Assembly: GCA_045645905.1 (NCBI GenBank)
Contig: JAZRJT010000051.1
Span: 1 to 13,055 of the forward strand
DNA length: 13,055 nt
DNA from: SIG440 sp045645905
GTDB taxonomy: Bacteria; Bacillota; Clostridia; Monoglobales; Monoglobaceae
Direction: 5' to 3'
Shown here: piece after piece, positions 1 to 7,008 of the stretch
How the letters are laid out: each line of letters begins with the position of its first letter
Numbering within the stretch: position 1 is the first letter of the stretch
Made by a program: the position numbers and the translations under genes
The notes under the pieces: generated by a model
Seen by the model: the letters and a program-made list of their open reading frames with translations, nothing else
Database searches by the model: none
What the model was told of the DNA's origin: nothing

Positions 1-54
1 CCGGACGTCTGGATACCACTACCGCACCCCAGCTTGAAGCAGAATTCAAGCAGA
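1..54 (+). repeat. Direct repeat copy 1 (54 nt, with 178-231)
   Basis: Bases 1-54 are identical to 178-231, with a start-to-start distance of 177 nt. That distance equals the length of a circular library molecule made of a 93-nt insert and the 84-nt adapter. The repeat is explained by rolling-circle read-through plus assembly, not by a genomic duplication. Confidence 0.9.
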
Positions 55-93
55 ATATTGGCGGCGTCACCAAGCTGGTGCTGAATTTTGCCG
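1..93 (+). other. Chimeric 93-nt insert: STAS fragment, probably not native here
   Basis: This stretch is open in frame 3 and reads GRLDTTTAPQLEAEFKQN, then a VTKLVLNFA segment, clearly part of a STAS domain like those at 178-425 and 7009-7305. It ends abruptly at the adapter that begins at 94. Bases 1-54 are identical to 178-231, and after that the two copies diverge although both still encode STAS. The simplest reading is one short library insert of 93 nt, from a paralogue or a related strain, which was read through the adapter and joined to the real locus through the shared 54 nt. It should not be treated as the 5' part of the downstream gene. Confidence 0.8.
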
Positions 94-177
94 AAGTCGG
101 AGGCCAAGCGGTCTTAGGAAGACAACCACTGGATTCAACTCCTTGGCTCACAGAACGACATGGCTACGATCCGACTT
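94..177 (+). other. BGI/MGI DNBSEQ sequencing adapter (contaminant)
   Basis: Bases 94-125 (starting AAGTCGGAGGCCAAGCGG) match the 32-nt forward DNBSEQ adapter. Bases 126-135 (CCACTGGATT) sit where the 10-nt sample barcode lies. Bases 136-177 (ending GGCTACGATCCGACTT) match the reverse complement of the 42-nt second adapter. The match is from memory of the published adapter sequences and appears complete over the fixed 74 nt. The piece is technical, not biological. It happens to leave frame 3 open, producing a false peptide (GGQAVLGRQPLDSTPWLTE) that makes the STAS gene look like a tandem or insertion-bearing protein. It also supplies a false C-terminal coding stretch on the minus strand. Confidence 0.97.
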
Positions 178-231
178 CCGGACGTCTGGATACCACTACC
201 GCACCCCAGCTTGAAGCAGAATTCAAGCAGA
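178..231 (+). repeat. Direct repeat copy 2 (54 nt, with 1-54)
   Basis: Second copy of the 54-nt identical segment. It begins at the first base after the adapter. It encodes the SGRLDTTTAPQLEAEF part of the STAS domain. Somewhere inside it the assembly probably switched from the chimeric read to the native locus, so single-base differences from the true genome are possible here. Confidence 0.88.
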
Positions 232-425
232 GCATTAACGGCATTGAAAAGCTCGTTCTTGACTTTGCCGCACTTGAGTATCTTTCTTCCGCAGGACTTC
301 GTGTTCTTCTCGCGGCTCAGAAGGCAATGAACAAGCAGGGCGAAATGATTATTAAGAATGTAAACGAAACCATCAATGAAATCTTTGAAGTAACGGGATT
401 TATTGATATTTTGACAATCGAATAA
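178..425 (+). CDS. STAS-domain anti-sigma-factor antagonist, 5' end lost
   Basis: The 82 believable residues, from SGRLDTTTAPQ to the TIE terminus, form all but the first strand of a stand-alone STAS domain (SpoIIAA/RsbV type, normally about 100 residues). Such proteins bind an RsbW-like kinase when dephosphorylated and are released when it phosphorylates a serine. The motif EYLSSAGLRVLL aligns with the SpoIIAA phosphorylation loop; the second Ser (codon 288-290) is the likely acceptor, with Ser replacing the usual preceding Asp. By eye, 65 of 82 residues match the STAS protein at 7009-7305, which shows that about 17 N-terminal residues are missing here. The frame stays open to base 3 only because adapter and chimeric insert lie upstream; the GTG at 78 is not a credible start. 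The HD gene follows after 20 nt. Confidence 0.85.
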
Positions 426-445
426 TTGCTTAGGGAGGGCTTTGT

Positions 446-1339
446 ATGCCGAATTACGATTTTTTGCTTGAGCATAAGCTGAAGGAACTGAATAGTGAGT
501 TTGCATATCGGCATACCTGCTGTATGTCACTTTTTGAGCAAATGCTGAAAAAGTTTCTCGCCGTATTCCCAACATTTACCGATCATACACTCCTACATAC
601 TTTGAGTGTGACAAACATATCAAACCAACTGCTTCGTGAAAATGTTATGAAATTAAATGCAGGCGAGATATACATATATCTTATGGCGTGTGCTTTGCAT
701 GATATTGGAATGGGTGTTTCGGACAAGGACATTGGCTCATTTATTGATGCATCCGGTCTCAGAGGATATGTAAACGAACATCCTGAAATATCAAAGCCTA
801 ATTTGATACGCAAATTTCACAACGATTTTTCAGCACAGTTTGTAAAAAAGTATTGGGAGATACTTGAGATACCAAATAAGCGGTATGCTGATGCGATTGC
901 TGAGGTCGGACGAGGGCACAGAAAGACGGATTTGATGGATGAAGCACTTTATCCTACAGATTACGAACTTGGTGACGGAAGCAAAGCGAATCTTGCCTTG
1001 CTTGCGGCACTTATACGACTTTGCGATGAGCTTGATATAGCATCGGACAGAAACCCTGATTTGCTGTATGATACCGAAACTATGGAGGGTATGAGCGAGA
1101 AGGATGTATTTGAGTTTTCCAAGCACGAGGCTATCCATATGCTAAAGTTTAGTGAGGATAATATTGTGGTTATTGCTGACACAGATAAACCGGATATTGC
1201 CGATGGAGTTATAGAGGCGATCCGTACTGTTAAAGAAACTCTTGAATATTGTCTTTCTGTAATCAGCAAACGTAGTGATTTTCAAATTGATTGCAAAACA
1301 ATAAAACTGATATTAAATGATAAAGAAGTAGAGGTGTAA
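446..1339 (+). CDS. HD-domain metal-dependent phosphohydrolase-like protein
   Basis: A 297-residue soluble protein. Histidines H47 and H51 (DHTLLH), the HD pair H85-D86 (CALHDIGMG), H125, H158 (GRGHRK) and D194 (IRLCDELDIASDR) follow the order of metal ligands and helices in HD-superfamily phosphohydrolases. The family hydrolyses phosphate esters or nucleotides such as dNTPs, cyclic nucleotides or (p)ppGpp; nothing here identifies the substrate. The region after residue 210 is a smaller alpha/beta part without a motif I recognise. The start is fixed by AGGGAGG at 432-438. It lies 20 nt after the first STAS gene and 4 nt before deoD, so a role in nucleotide signalling tied to purine salvage is plausible but inferred. 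It is not a GGDEF, EAL or HD-GYP protein: the GYP motif is absent. Confidence 0.8.
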   Translation: MPNYDFLLEHKLKELNSEFAYRHTCCMSLFEQMLKKFLAVFPTFTDHTLLHTLSVTNISNQLLRENVMKLNAGEIYIYLMACALHDIGMGVSDKDIGSFIDASGLRGYVNEHPEISKPNLIRKFHNDFSAQFVKKYWEILEIPNKRYADAIAEVGRGHRKTDLMDEALYPTDYELGDGSKANLALLAALIRLCDELDIASDRNPDLLYDTETMEGMSEKDVFEFSKHEAIHMLKFSEDNIVVIADTDKPDIADGVIEAIRTVKETLEYCLSVISKRSDFQIDCKTIKLILNDKEVEV

Positions 1340-1343
1340 AAAT

Positions 1344-2057
1344 ATGGCAACTGCACATATAAATGCAAAACCGGAGGATTTCGCAAAAACGGTGCTTATG
1401 CCCGGCGATCCTCACCGCGCAAAGCTGATCGCGGAAAAATATCTTGAAAACGCTGTACTTGTAAATAATGTCAGAGGCGTTCAGGGCTATACGGGTACAT
1501 ATAAGGGCAAACGAGTGTCCGTTATGGCGAGTGGTATGGGAATGCCGTCAATGGGTATTTATTCTTATGAGCTTTACAAGTTTTTCGGAGTAGAAAACAT
1601 TATTCGTATTGGTTCAGCAGGTGCTCTTAATACCGATATTCATGTTCGTGATGTTGTAATCGGTATGGGTTGTTCTACTGATTCCAATTTTGCGGCAAAT
1701 TACAAGCTTCCCGGAACTTTTGCTCCACTTTGCAGCTACAAACTGATGGACGCTTGTGTTGAAAGTGCAAAAGAAATGGGTGTAACATATCACGTGGGCA
1801 ACCTTCTTTCGTCAGATATTTTCTATGGTGATGACGAAACGGCAAACGACGCCTGGGCAAAGATGGGTGTTATGGCAATAGAGATGGAGGGTGCGGCACT
1901 TTATATGAATGCTGCGCGTCTTGGCAAAAACGCCCTTGTTATTTGTACCGTATCCAATCACATAATCACGGGCGAGGAAACTACTGCTGAGGAAAGACAG
2001 AATTCCTTTGGTGAAATGATTACATTGGCACTTGAAACCGCCTTAAAGTTAGACTGA
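1344..2057 (+). CDS. deoD: Purine nucleoside phosphorylase, DeoD type, with D-to-N active site
   Basis: The 237 residues are full length for the hexameric bacterial enzyme, which splits purine (deoxy)nucleosides with phosphate to a free base and (deoxy)ribose 1-phosphate. Residues equivalent to the E. coli active site (one number higher because Met is counted) are visible: H5, R25 (GDPHRAK), R44, R88-S91 (RIGSAGA), E180-M181-E182 and R218 (AEERQ). The usual SDH motif carrying Asp204 is SNH here, giving N205 (codon AAT 1956-1958). Asp204 is the proposed acid that protonates purine N7. In trimeric human PNP the equivalent position is Asn243 and the enzyme prefers 6-oxopurines, so a shift toward inosine/guanosine is possible (inference). 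The gap to the HD gene is 4 nt and the RBS lies inside that gene. A cytosolic salvage enzyme. Confidence 0.93.
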   Translation: MATAHINAKPEDFAKTVLMPGDPHRAKLIAEKYLENAVLVNNVRGVQGYTGTYKGKRVSVMASGMGMPSMGIYSYELYKFFGVENIIRIGSAGALNTDIHVRDVVIGMGCSTDSNFAANYKLPGTFAPLCSYKLMDACVESAKEMGVTYHVGNLLSSDIFYGDDETANDAWAKMGVMAIEMEGAALYMNAARLGKNALVICTVSNHIITGEETTAEERQNSFGEMITLALETALKLD

Positions 2058-2071
2058 CGGAGGGGGTACTG

Positions 2072-2710
2072 ATGGTAGAAATATTGAAGGGACTTGGCAT
2101 CACCGTTTTTCTGACTGTTGCATGCTTTATAACAGCATCCTTGATTGGAGCATTAACTTGTGCCGGCTTTTGCTCTAAAAACAAAATAGTCAGAACGGTA
2201 TGCAAGATTTATAATGGCTTGGTGATTAAGATTCCTCCGCTCGTTATGTTAATGCTTTTCGCATTAGTCGTTATGGGCGACCGTAATAAAGGAACTATAT
2301 TTATTGCTTTTGTAGGACTGTCTCTTTTTGTTGCAGCAAATCTTACCGGTGTTTTCTGTGGCGGTGTTTCTTCCGTTGCAAATGGAGAAATTGAAGCGGC
2401 TCGCACGTTGGGAATGAACAAGATTCAAACATTTTTTCATGTTATGTTACCTCAGATAATTGAAAACATTGTTCCGGTATATATGTCAATGTTTGTGATG
2501 TGTATGCAGATTACAAGTGTGGCATCCGTTATTGGAGTAGGTGAATTTCTTAGCGTAACCGATGGTATTTCCGATGCTTTAATTGGAATTGTGATTTCGA
2601 TTTCAGGTTATTTTGTTATTGGAACACTCGGTGATTTCGTTATCACCCGTATAGGAAAGAGAAAACATATTAAAGCAAAGGATTATCCTGGAAAGGCGGA
2701 GGTGAGATAA
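2072..2710 (+). CDS. Polar amino acid-type ABC transporter permease (HisM/GlnP family)
   Basis: A 212-residue, very hydrophobic protein with about five membrane segments, beginning in the first one (residues 8-33). The cytoplasmic EAA loop that couples to the ATPase is clear: GEIEAARTLGMNK starting at residue 105, ending LPQ. Size and loop match the HisM/GlnP-type permeases that import polar amino acids and relatives. The start is set by a very strong GGAGGGGG at 2059-2066. The ATPase follows after 1 nt, so the two form one importer. No substrate-binding protein is encoded in the window; it could lie upstream of the broken left edge or elsewhere. The substrate cannot be read from sequence. 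Position inside a purine block hints at a purine-related or coupled nutrient, but the family is not a classical purine importer. Confidence 0.86.
   Translation: MVEILKGLGITVFLTVACFITASLIGALTCAGFCSKNKIVRTVCKIYNGLVIKIPPLVMLMLFALVVMGDRNKGTIFIAFVGLSLFVAANLTGVFCGGVSSVANGEIEAARTLGMNKIQTFFHVMLPQIIENIVPVYMSMFVMCMQITSVASVIGVGEFLSVTDGISDALIGIVISISGYFVIGTLGDFVITRIGKRKHIKAKDYPGKAEVR
2698..2705 (+). promoter_or_regulatory. Near-perfect Shine-Dalgarno for the ABC ATPase
   Basis: GGAGGTGA lies 6 nt before the ATG at 2712, inside the last codons of the permease gene. It fixes the ATPase start and indicates that permease and ATPase are translated together. Confidence 0.7.
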
Positions 2711-2711
2711 G

Positions 2712-3803
2712 ATGAGTCTTGTAGAAATAAAAAATCTTACCAAGCGTTTCGGAGATAATCTTATTTGGGAGAATGTCAACGAATCTATCGAAAAAGGCGA
2801 TGTGATAGTTATTGTCGGTAACTCGGGTTGTGGAAAGACAACTTTCCTTCGGTGTATCAATATGCTTGAAACACCTTCATCCGGTCAGATTTTCATTGAC
2901 GGTGATGAAATAACTGCAGTCGGTGCTGATATTGATAAAATTCGCAGTAAAATGGGTATGGTGTATCAGAACTTCAATTTGTTCTCACATCTTACTGTAC
3001 TTGAAAACATTATTAAGGCACCAATGGTGGTTAATAAGATTCCCAAGGAGCAGGCAATCAAGGAAGGTATGGAATATCTTCGTATGGTAGGTATGCAAGA
3101 GAGAGCAGATTTTATGCCCGATCAGCTTTCGGGCGGACAGAAACAGCGTGTGGCAATTGCCCGTTGTCTTGCTATGAAGCCTGAAATCATTCTGTTTGAC
3201 GAACCGACAAGCGCACTTGATCCTACAATGGTGGATGAGGTTCTTGCGGTTATTAAAAATCTTGCTAAGAGTGGGTTCACTTGTGTAATTGTAACCCACG
3301 AAATGGCATTTGCTAAAAGTGTGGCAAGTAAAATCATCTTCTTTGCTGACAGAGGAATTTATGAGGAGGCACCGCCTGTTGAGTTTTTTGAGCATCCCAA
3401 AAGAGAAAAAACAGTTGCCTTCGTACGAAAACTCAAGACCTATACCTACGGGACTGAGGGTTGCAATATCGACCTTTATACACTTTTAGTTCAGGTCAAT
3501 AATTATTGTAGTAAATATGCATTTCCGCTTAAATCTGCAAACCGTTTTCAATTAGTAGTGGAAGAACTTTTAACCTGTTTGCAAAGTATTGGCGGAGATA
3601 GCGAGATGAACTTGACTGTGGCGTATGAAGATACCACAGGCAAAAAAGAAATTATTTTGCGCGAAAAAGCGTGTAAGGGAAATATACTTGATGCGGAGCA
3701 GATGGACGAACTGAGTCTGATGCTTATTAAGAACTGTGCATCCGATATTAAGTACTGCGTTGAAAACGGATATAATGTTCTTACCGTTTGCATTAAAGAT
3801 TAA
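2712..3803 (+). CDS. ABC transporter ATPase (GlnQ-like) with C-terminal degenerate RsbW-like domain
   Basis: Residues 1-244 are a complete polar amino acid ABC ATPase: Walker A GNSGCGKTT (36-44), Q-loop Q86, signature LSGGQ (139-143), Walker B ILFDEP (160-165), D-loop D170 and switch H196. GlnQ-type proteins usually end near residue 240-250. This one continues about 115 residues. The tail resembles the RsbW-like protein at 12147: VVEELLTC (282-289) fits its N-box helix (IDELFGN), and LSLMLIKNCASDIKYCVENG fits LGIYMVKKSMDDIAYEYKDG, followed by a matching final strand. The Mg-binding Asn of the N-box is Cys289, and the DxG and GGLG nucleotide motifs are absent, so it is probably a non-catalytic binding module. 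It could dock the STAS protein or the kinase and switch the transporter (inference). One nt separates it from the permease. High confidence in the ATPase, moderate in the tail. Confidence 0.88.
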   Translation: MSLVEIKNLTKRFGDNLIWENVNESIEKGDVIVIVGNSGCGKTTFLRCINMLETPSSGQIFIDGDEITAVGADIDKIRSKMGMVYQNFNLFSHLTVLENIIKAPMVVNKIPKEQAIKEGMEYLRMVGMQERADFMPDQLSGGQKQRVAIARCLAMKPEIILFDEPTSALDPTMVDEVLAVIKNLAKSGFTCVIVTHEMAFAKSVASKIIFFADRGIYEEAPPVEFFEHPKREKTVAFVRKLKTYTYGTEGCNIDLYTLLVQVNNYCSKYAFPLKSANRFQLVVEELLTCLQSIGGDSEMNLTVAYEDTTGKKEIILREKACKGNILDAEQMDELSLMLIKNCASDIKYCVENGYNVLTVCIKD

Positions 3804-3827
3804 CAGAAACAGAAGAGGTGCTGTGAA

Positions 3828-5207
3828 ATGAAAAATAGCAAAGATAATTTTCTTGAGCGATGTTTTGGAATACGGAAGTATGGTTCGAGTATAAAAACTG
3901 AGATCTTTGCGGGAATTACCACATTCTTTGCAATGTCCTACATCTTGTTTGTTAATCCCAGTATCCTTGCAGATGCCGGAATGGAATGGGGCGCAGTTTT
4001 CCTTGCTACCATTATTGCATCGGTAATCGGTACTCTTGTTATGGGACTTGTTGCCAATGTTCCCTATGCACAGGCTCCAGGAATGGGCATCAATGCCTTT
4101 TTCGCTTACACTGTTTGTGCTGGACTCGAATTTACATGGGCACAAGCACTTTCTATTGTATTTATTTGTGGTTTACTTAACATTATTATTACCGTAACAA
4201 GGATAAGAAAACATATTATACGTTCAATACCACTTAGCCTTCAGCATGCAATCGGCGGCGGTATTGGTCTGTTTGTGGCGTATATCGGATTCCTTAATGT
4301 AGGACTTATCGACTTTTCATCCGGAGTACCTTCATTAGCAACACTAAACAATCCCATTCTGTGGGTGTTTCTGATAGGACTTGCATTAGCCGTTGTACTA
4401 ACGGTCCTTAACGTCAAGGGTGCTTTGTTCATTTCCATTATTGCAACAACACTCATAGGTATTCCTTTCGGCGTTACCAACTTCACAGAGACGATCAGCT
4501 TTACGGAGGCGTGTCAGGCTCTTCCTACTACTTTCCTTGCTGTTTTTAAGGAAGGCGGTATTGTGAGTCTGTTCACCGATATTGGAAGATTGCCTATGGT
4601 ACTGGTTGTTATCTTTGCGTTCAGCATCATGGATACCTTTGATTCCATCGGTACATTCATTGGAACCGGTATTCGCACCGGTATCTTCAATGCGGAAGAT
4701 GAGACTAACGCAGAAAACAGTCACGGTTTCAAAACACGTTTTGATAAGGCACTCTTTGCAGATGCGACTGCGACTTCTATTGGTGCTTTAATTGGAACTT
4801 CAAATACTACGACTTTCGTGGAAAGTGCAGCAGGTATCGGAGCGGGAGGACGAACAGGATTTTCGTCTGTAATTACTTCGCTTTGCTTTATTGCGGCTGC
4901 ATTTCTCAGTACCTTTGTCAGTGCTGTACCCGCAGCAGCAACGGCTCCCGTTCTCGTTCTCGTCGGTATTATGATGACTTCTTCCTTTAAGGATATTAAC
5001 TGGAACGATCTTGACGAAGCACTTCCGGCGTTCTTTACAGGAATCTTTATGTCCTTCTGTTATAGCATTTCGGATGGTATTGCTGCAGGCTTTATCTTCT
5101 ACTGCATCGTAAAAATCTGCCGCAAGAAAATCAAAGAAATCCACCCTGTTGTATGGGTGTGCACCGCATTGTTTATATTGAACTTTGTTTTACTTGGGAT
5201 CATATAA
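3828..5207 (+). CDS. NCS2-family purine permease (AzgA/PbuG type)
   Basis: A 459-residue polytopic membrane protein, the usual length for the AzgA-like branch of NCS2 (nucleobase:cation symporter-2), which imports hypoxanthine, guanine or adenine. Recognisable family motifs are the N-terminal FAGITTFFAMSYILFVNP, APGMGINAFFAYT (from residue 83), FDSIGTFIGTG (271-281) and TSNTTTFVESAAGIGAGGRT (from 324). These line the substrate site between the two repeats. No break is seen and it ends in a final hydrophobic helix. The start is supported by AGAGGTG at 3814-3820. It lies 24 nt after the ABC ATPase and 79 nt before adenine deaminase, which fits a purine base uptake and deamination pair. Which base is carried cannot be decided from sequence. 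Confidence 0.92.
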   Translation: MKNSKDNFLERCFGIRKYGSSIKTEIFAGITTFFAMSYILFVNPSILADAGMEWGAVFLATIIASVIGTLVMGLVANVPYAQAPGMGINAFFAYTVCAGLEFTWAQALSIVFICGLLNIIITVTRIRKHIIRSIPLSLQHAIGGGIGLFVAYIGFLNVGLIDFSSGVPSLATLNNPILWVFLIGLALAVVLTVLNVKGALFISIIATTLIGIPFGVTNFTETISFTEACQALPTTFLAVFKEGGIVSLFTDIGRLPMVLVVIFAFSIMDTFDSIGTFIGTGIRTGIFNAEDETNAENSHGFKTRFDKALFADATATSIGALIGTSNTTTFVESAAGIGAGGRTGFSSVITSLCFIAAAFLSTFVSAVPAAATAPVLVLVGIMMTSSFKDINWNDLDEALPAFFTGIFMSFCYSISDGIAAGFIFYCIVKICRKKIKEIHPVVWVCTALFILNFVLLGII

Positions 5208-5222
5208 CGCAAACCAATTTTT

Positions 5223-5251
5223 TTGAAGCACATGAACACCCAAATTACTAT
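5223..5251 (+). promoter_or_regulatory. Possible internal sigma-A-type promoter before ade
   Basis: In the largest clean gap of the window (5208-5286), TTGAAG at 5223-5228 and TACTAT at 5246-5251 are separated by 17 nt, each matching 4 of 6 consensus bases. A run of seven T lies just upstream. It could give ade and the downstream signalling genes their own transcript. The match is modest and AT-rich DNA yields such pairs by chance. No convincing terminator or purine riboswitch was seen in this gap. Confidence 0.3.
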
Positions 5252-5286
5252 CTGAAAGAATAGAATTTTCGGCAAGTGAGGTTTTT

Positions 5287-6975
5287 ATGAAACGATTGTT
5301 GTATGGCGGTACGGTTGTTAATGTGTTCACAGGCGAGCTTGAGCAAACGAACGTGCTGATAGAAAAAGATAAAATTGTAGGTGTTGGCGCATATTCTCCC
5401 GATGATGCGGATATGACCGAGGATATTACAGGAAAGTACATATGCCCCGGATTTATTGACGGTCATATTCACATTGAAAGCACGATGTTGACACCATCAG
5501 AGCTTGCAAGATTGTGTATGCCTCACGGAACTACCGCAATCGTTGCCGATCCTCACGAGATTGCCAATGTATGCGGTATGGATGGCATCAAATATATGAT
5601 GGAAGCAAGTAGCGGTATCCCTCTCTCGGTTTATTTTACATTGCCTTCCTGCGTTCCCGCAACACCGTTTGATGAATCGGGTGCGGTGCTTGAGGCGGAC
5701 GATATCAGACCACTGTACGAAAACAAGCAAGTTGTAGGACTTGCCGAAATGATGAACTATCCCGGAGTTCTCCTTGGAACGAGCGATGTGTATAACAAAA
5801 TCGGTGATGCAATAGAACACGGAAAAGTCATTGATGGCCACGCCCCCTTCTTGTCAGGAAAAGAACTTGATAAATACATTTGTGCAGGTATTACGAGTGA
5901 CCACGAGTGCTCGGATGTGGGTGAAGCGATAGAAAAAATCAGAAAAGGTCAATGGGTGATGATTCGCCAAGGAACGGCTGCTCGTAACCTTGCAGAGCTA
6001 TTGCCATTGTTTGATGATGCTTATAGCCATAGATGCGTTCTTGTCACCGATGACCGTCATCCCGCAGACCTTATAAGAGACGGACATATTGATAATATCA
6101 TCCGTCTTGCCGCCCGAGGCGGGAAATCAGTTATTACGGCAATTAAAATGGCTACGATACAGGCAGCTCAGTGCTTCGGTTTGCGATTCGTTGGGGCTGT
6201 TGCTCCCGGTTACCGTGCAGATCTTCTTGTACTAAACGACCTTAATGCAGTTGATATTGAAGACGTTTATTCAAAGGGAGAAAAGGTTGTAGAGCGAGGG
6301 CAAATGAAAGCGTTTGACCGTCCCAAAATTGACGGGGGGCTGTGCGAAACAGTACATAACTCGTTCCATACAAAAGAATTGACGATTGCTGATTTTCACA
6401 TTGAAGAAAATAGCAACAAATGTCGAGTGATAGAGATTATCCCCGGTCAGCTTCTCACGGGGGAACAAGTGTGTGAGATTGATTGGGGCAAGAATAACGG
6501 CATTGACACCACGAGAGACATTCTTAAACTCGCGGTTATTGAAAGACACAAAAACACAGGTCATATTGGACTTGGCTTTATTAAGGGTATTGGAATAAAA
6601 AATGGTGCTATTGCATCCTCCGTATCTCACGATTCACACAATATTATTGTGATTGGCTCAAATGACGAGAATATGGTGATTGCCGCAAATAACATCCGTA
6701 AGAATGGTGGTAATGTAGTTGTTTCTGCCGGAAAGATTATTGCCGACATGGCATTGCCGATAGCAGGTCTTATGACCAATCTTTCAGGCGAGGAAATTGC
6801 CCTTGCCAATGAAAATGTACGCAAAGCCGTGTATGAGCTTGGCGTGTCGAGGAATATCGAACCTTTTATGAATATGGCGTTTGTGAGTCTGCCTGTAATT
6901 CCGTCACTCAAAATGACGACGCAGGGGCTTGTGAACGTAGATAAACAAGAAAGAATATCGCTTTACTGCGATTAA
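5287..6975 (+). CDS. ade: Adenine deaminase
   Basis: The 562 residues fit the bacterial adenine deaminase of the amidohydrolase superfamily (AdeC type, usually 550-600). It converts adenine to hypoxanthine and ammonia in the cytosol. Metal and active-site motifs are intact: H60 and H62 (DGHIHIEST), D88-H90-E91 (ADPHE), E154 (GLAEMMNYPG), H185 (DGHAP), H206-E207 (SDHE) and D255/D256 (TDDRHP). The C-terminal adenine-deaminase domain includes SVSHDSHN. The RBS GTGAGG (5276-5281) sits 5 nt before the ATG. Upstream lies the purine permease, downstream after 33 nt the second STAS gene. With deoD it links nucleoside breakdown to hypoxanthine for salvage. No missing residues or frame breaks were seen. 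Confidence 0.96.
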   Translation: MKRLLYGGTVVNVFTGELEQTNVLIEKDKIVGVGAYSPDDADMTEDITGKYICPGFIDGHIHIESTMLTPSELARLCMPHGTTAIVADPHEIANVCGMDGIKYMMEASSGIPLSVYFTLPSCVPATPFDESGAVLEADDIRPLYENKQVVGLAEMMNYPGVLLGTSDVYNKIGDAIEHGKVIDGHAPFLSGKELDKYICAGITSDHECSDVGEAIEKIRKGQWVMIRQGTAARNLAELLPLFDDAYSHRCVLVTDDRHPADLIRDGHIDNIIRLAARGGKSVITAIKMATIQAAQCFGLRFVGAVAPGYRADLLVLNDLNAVDIEDVYSKGEKVVERGQMKAFDRPKIDGGLCETVHNSFHTKELTIADFHIEENSNKCRVIEIIPGQLLTGEQVCEIDWGKNNGIDTTRDILKLAVIERHKNTGHIGLGFIKGIGIKNGAIASSVSHDSHNIIVIGSNDENMVIAANNIRKNGGNVVVSAGKIIADMALPIAGLMTNLSGEEIALANENVRKAVYELGVSRNIEPFMNMAFVSLPVIPSLKMTTQGLVNVDKQERISLYCD

Positions 6976-7008
6976 AAATAATAATAATTTAGAAAGAGGT
7001 AATTTATA

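Noticed and set aside
1..231. 54-nt direct repeat as an attachment site, mobile element end or STAS domain duplication
   Set aside because: The repeat spacing and the adapter between the copies explain it fully as a library artefact.
78..425. A 115-residue STAS protein starting with GTG at 78, with a novel N-terminal region
   Set aside because: The N-terminal 33 residues are translated from the chimeric insert and the sequencing adapter, there is no RBS, and the frame stays open to base 3.
135..575. Minus-strand ORF of 146 residues overlapping the STAS and HD genes
   Set aside because: Its C-terminal end is encoded by adapter sequence and the rest is antisense to two well supported genes; no RBS or family resemblance.
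3570..4145. Minus-strand ORF of 191 residues
   Set aside because: It lies antisense to the ATPase tail and the purine permease, both with clear protein motifs and RBSs; composition is that of a shadow frame.
5208..5286. Possible terminator or purine riboswitch in the largest gap
   Set aside because: Only a 4-bp CTAT/ATAG stem can be drawn near 5250-5265 and there is no T-tract after it; the gap is too short for a purine riboswitch aptamer plus expression platform and shows none of its conserved loops.
6976..7008. Promoter in the AT-rich gap before the second STAS gene
   Set aside because: TAATAA-like strings are present but no -35 element at suitable spacing was found; simple AT richness explains them.
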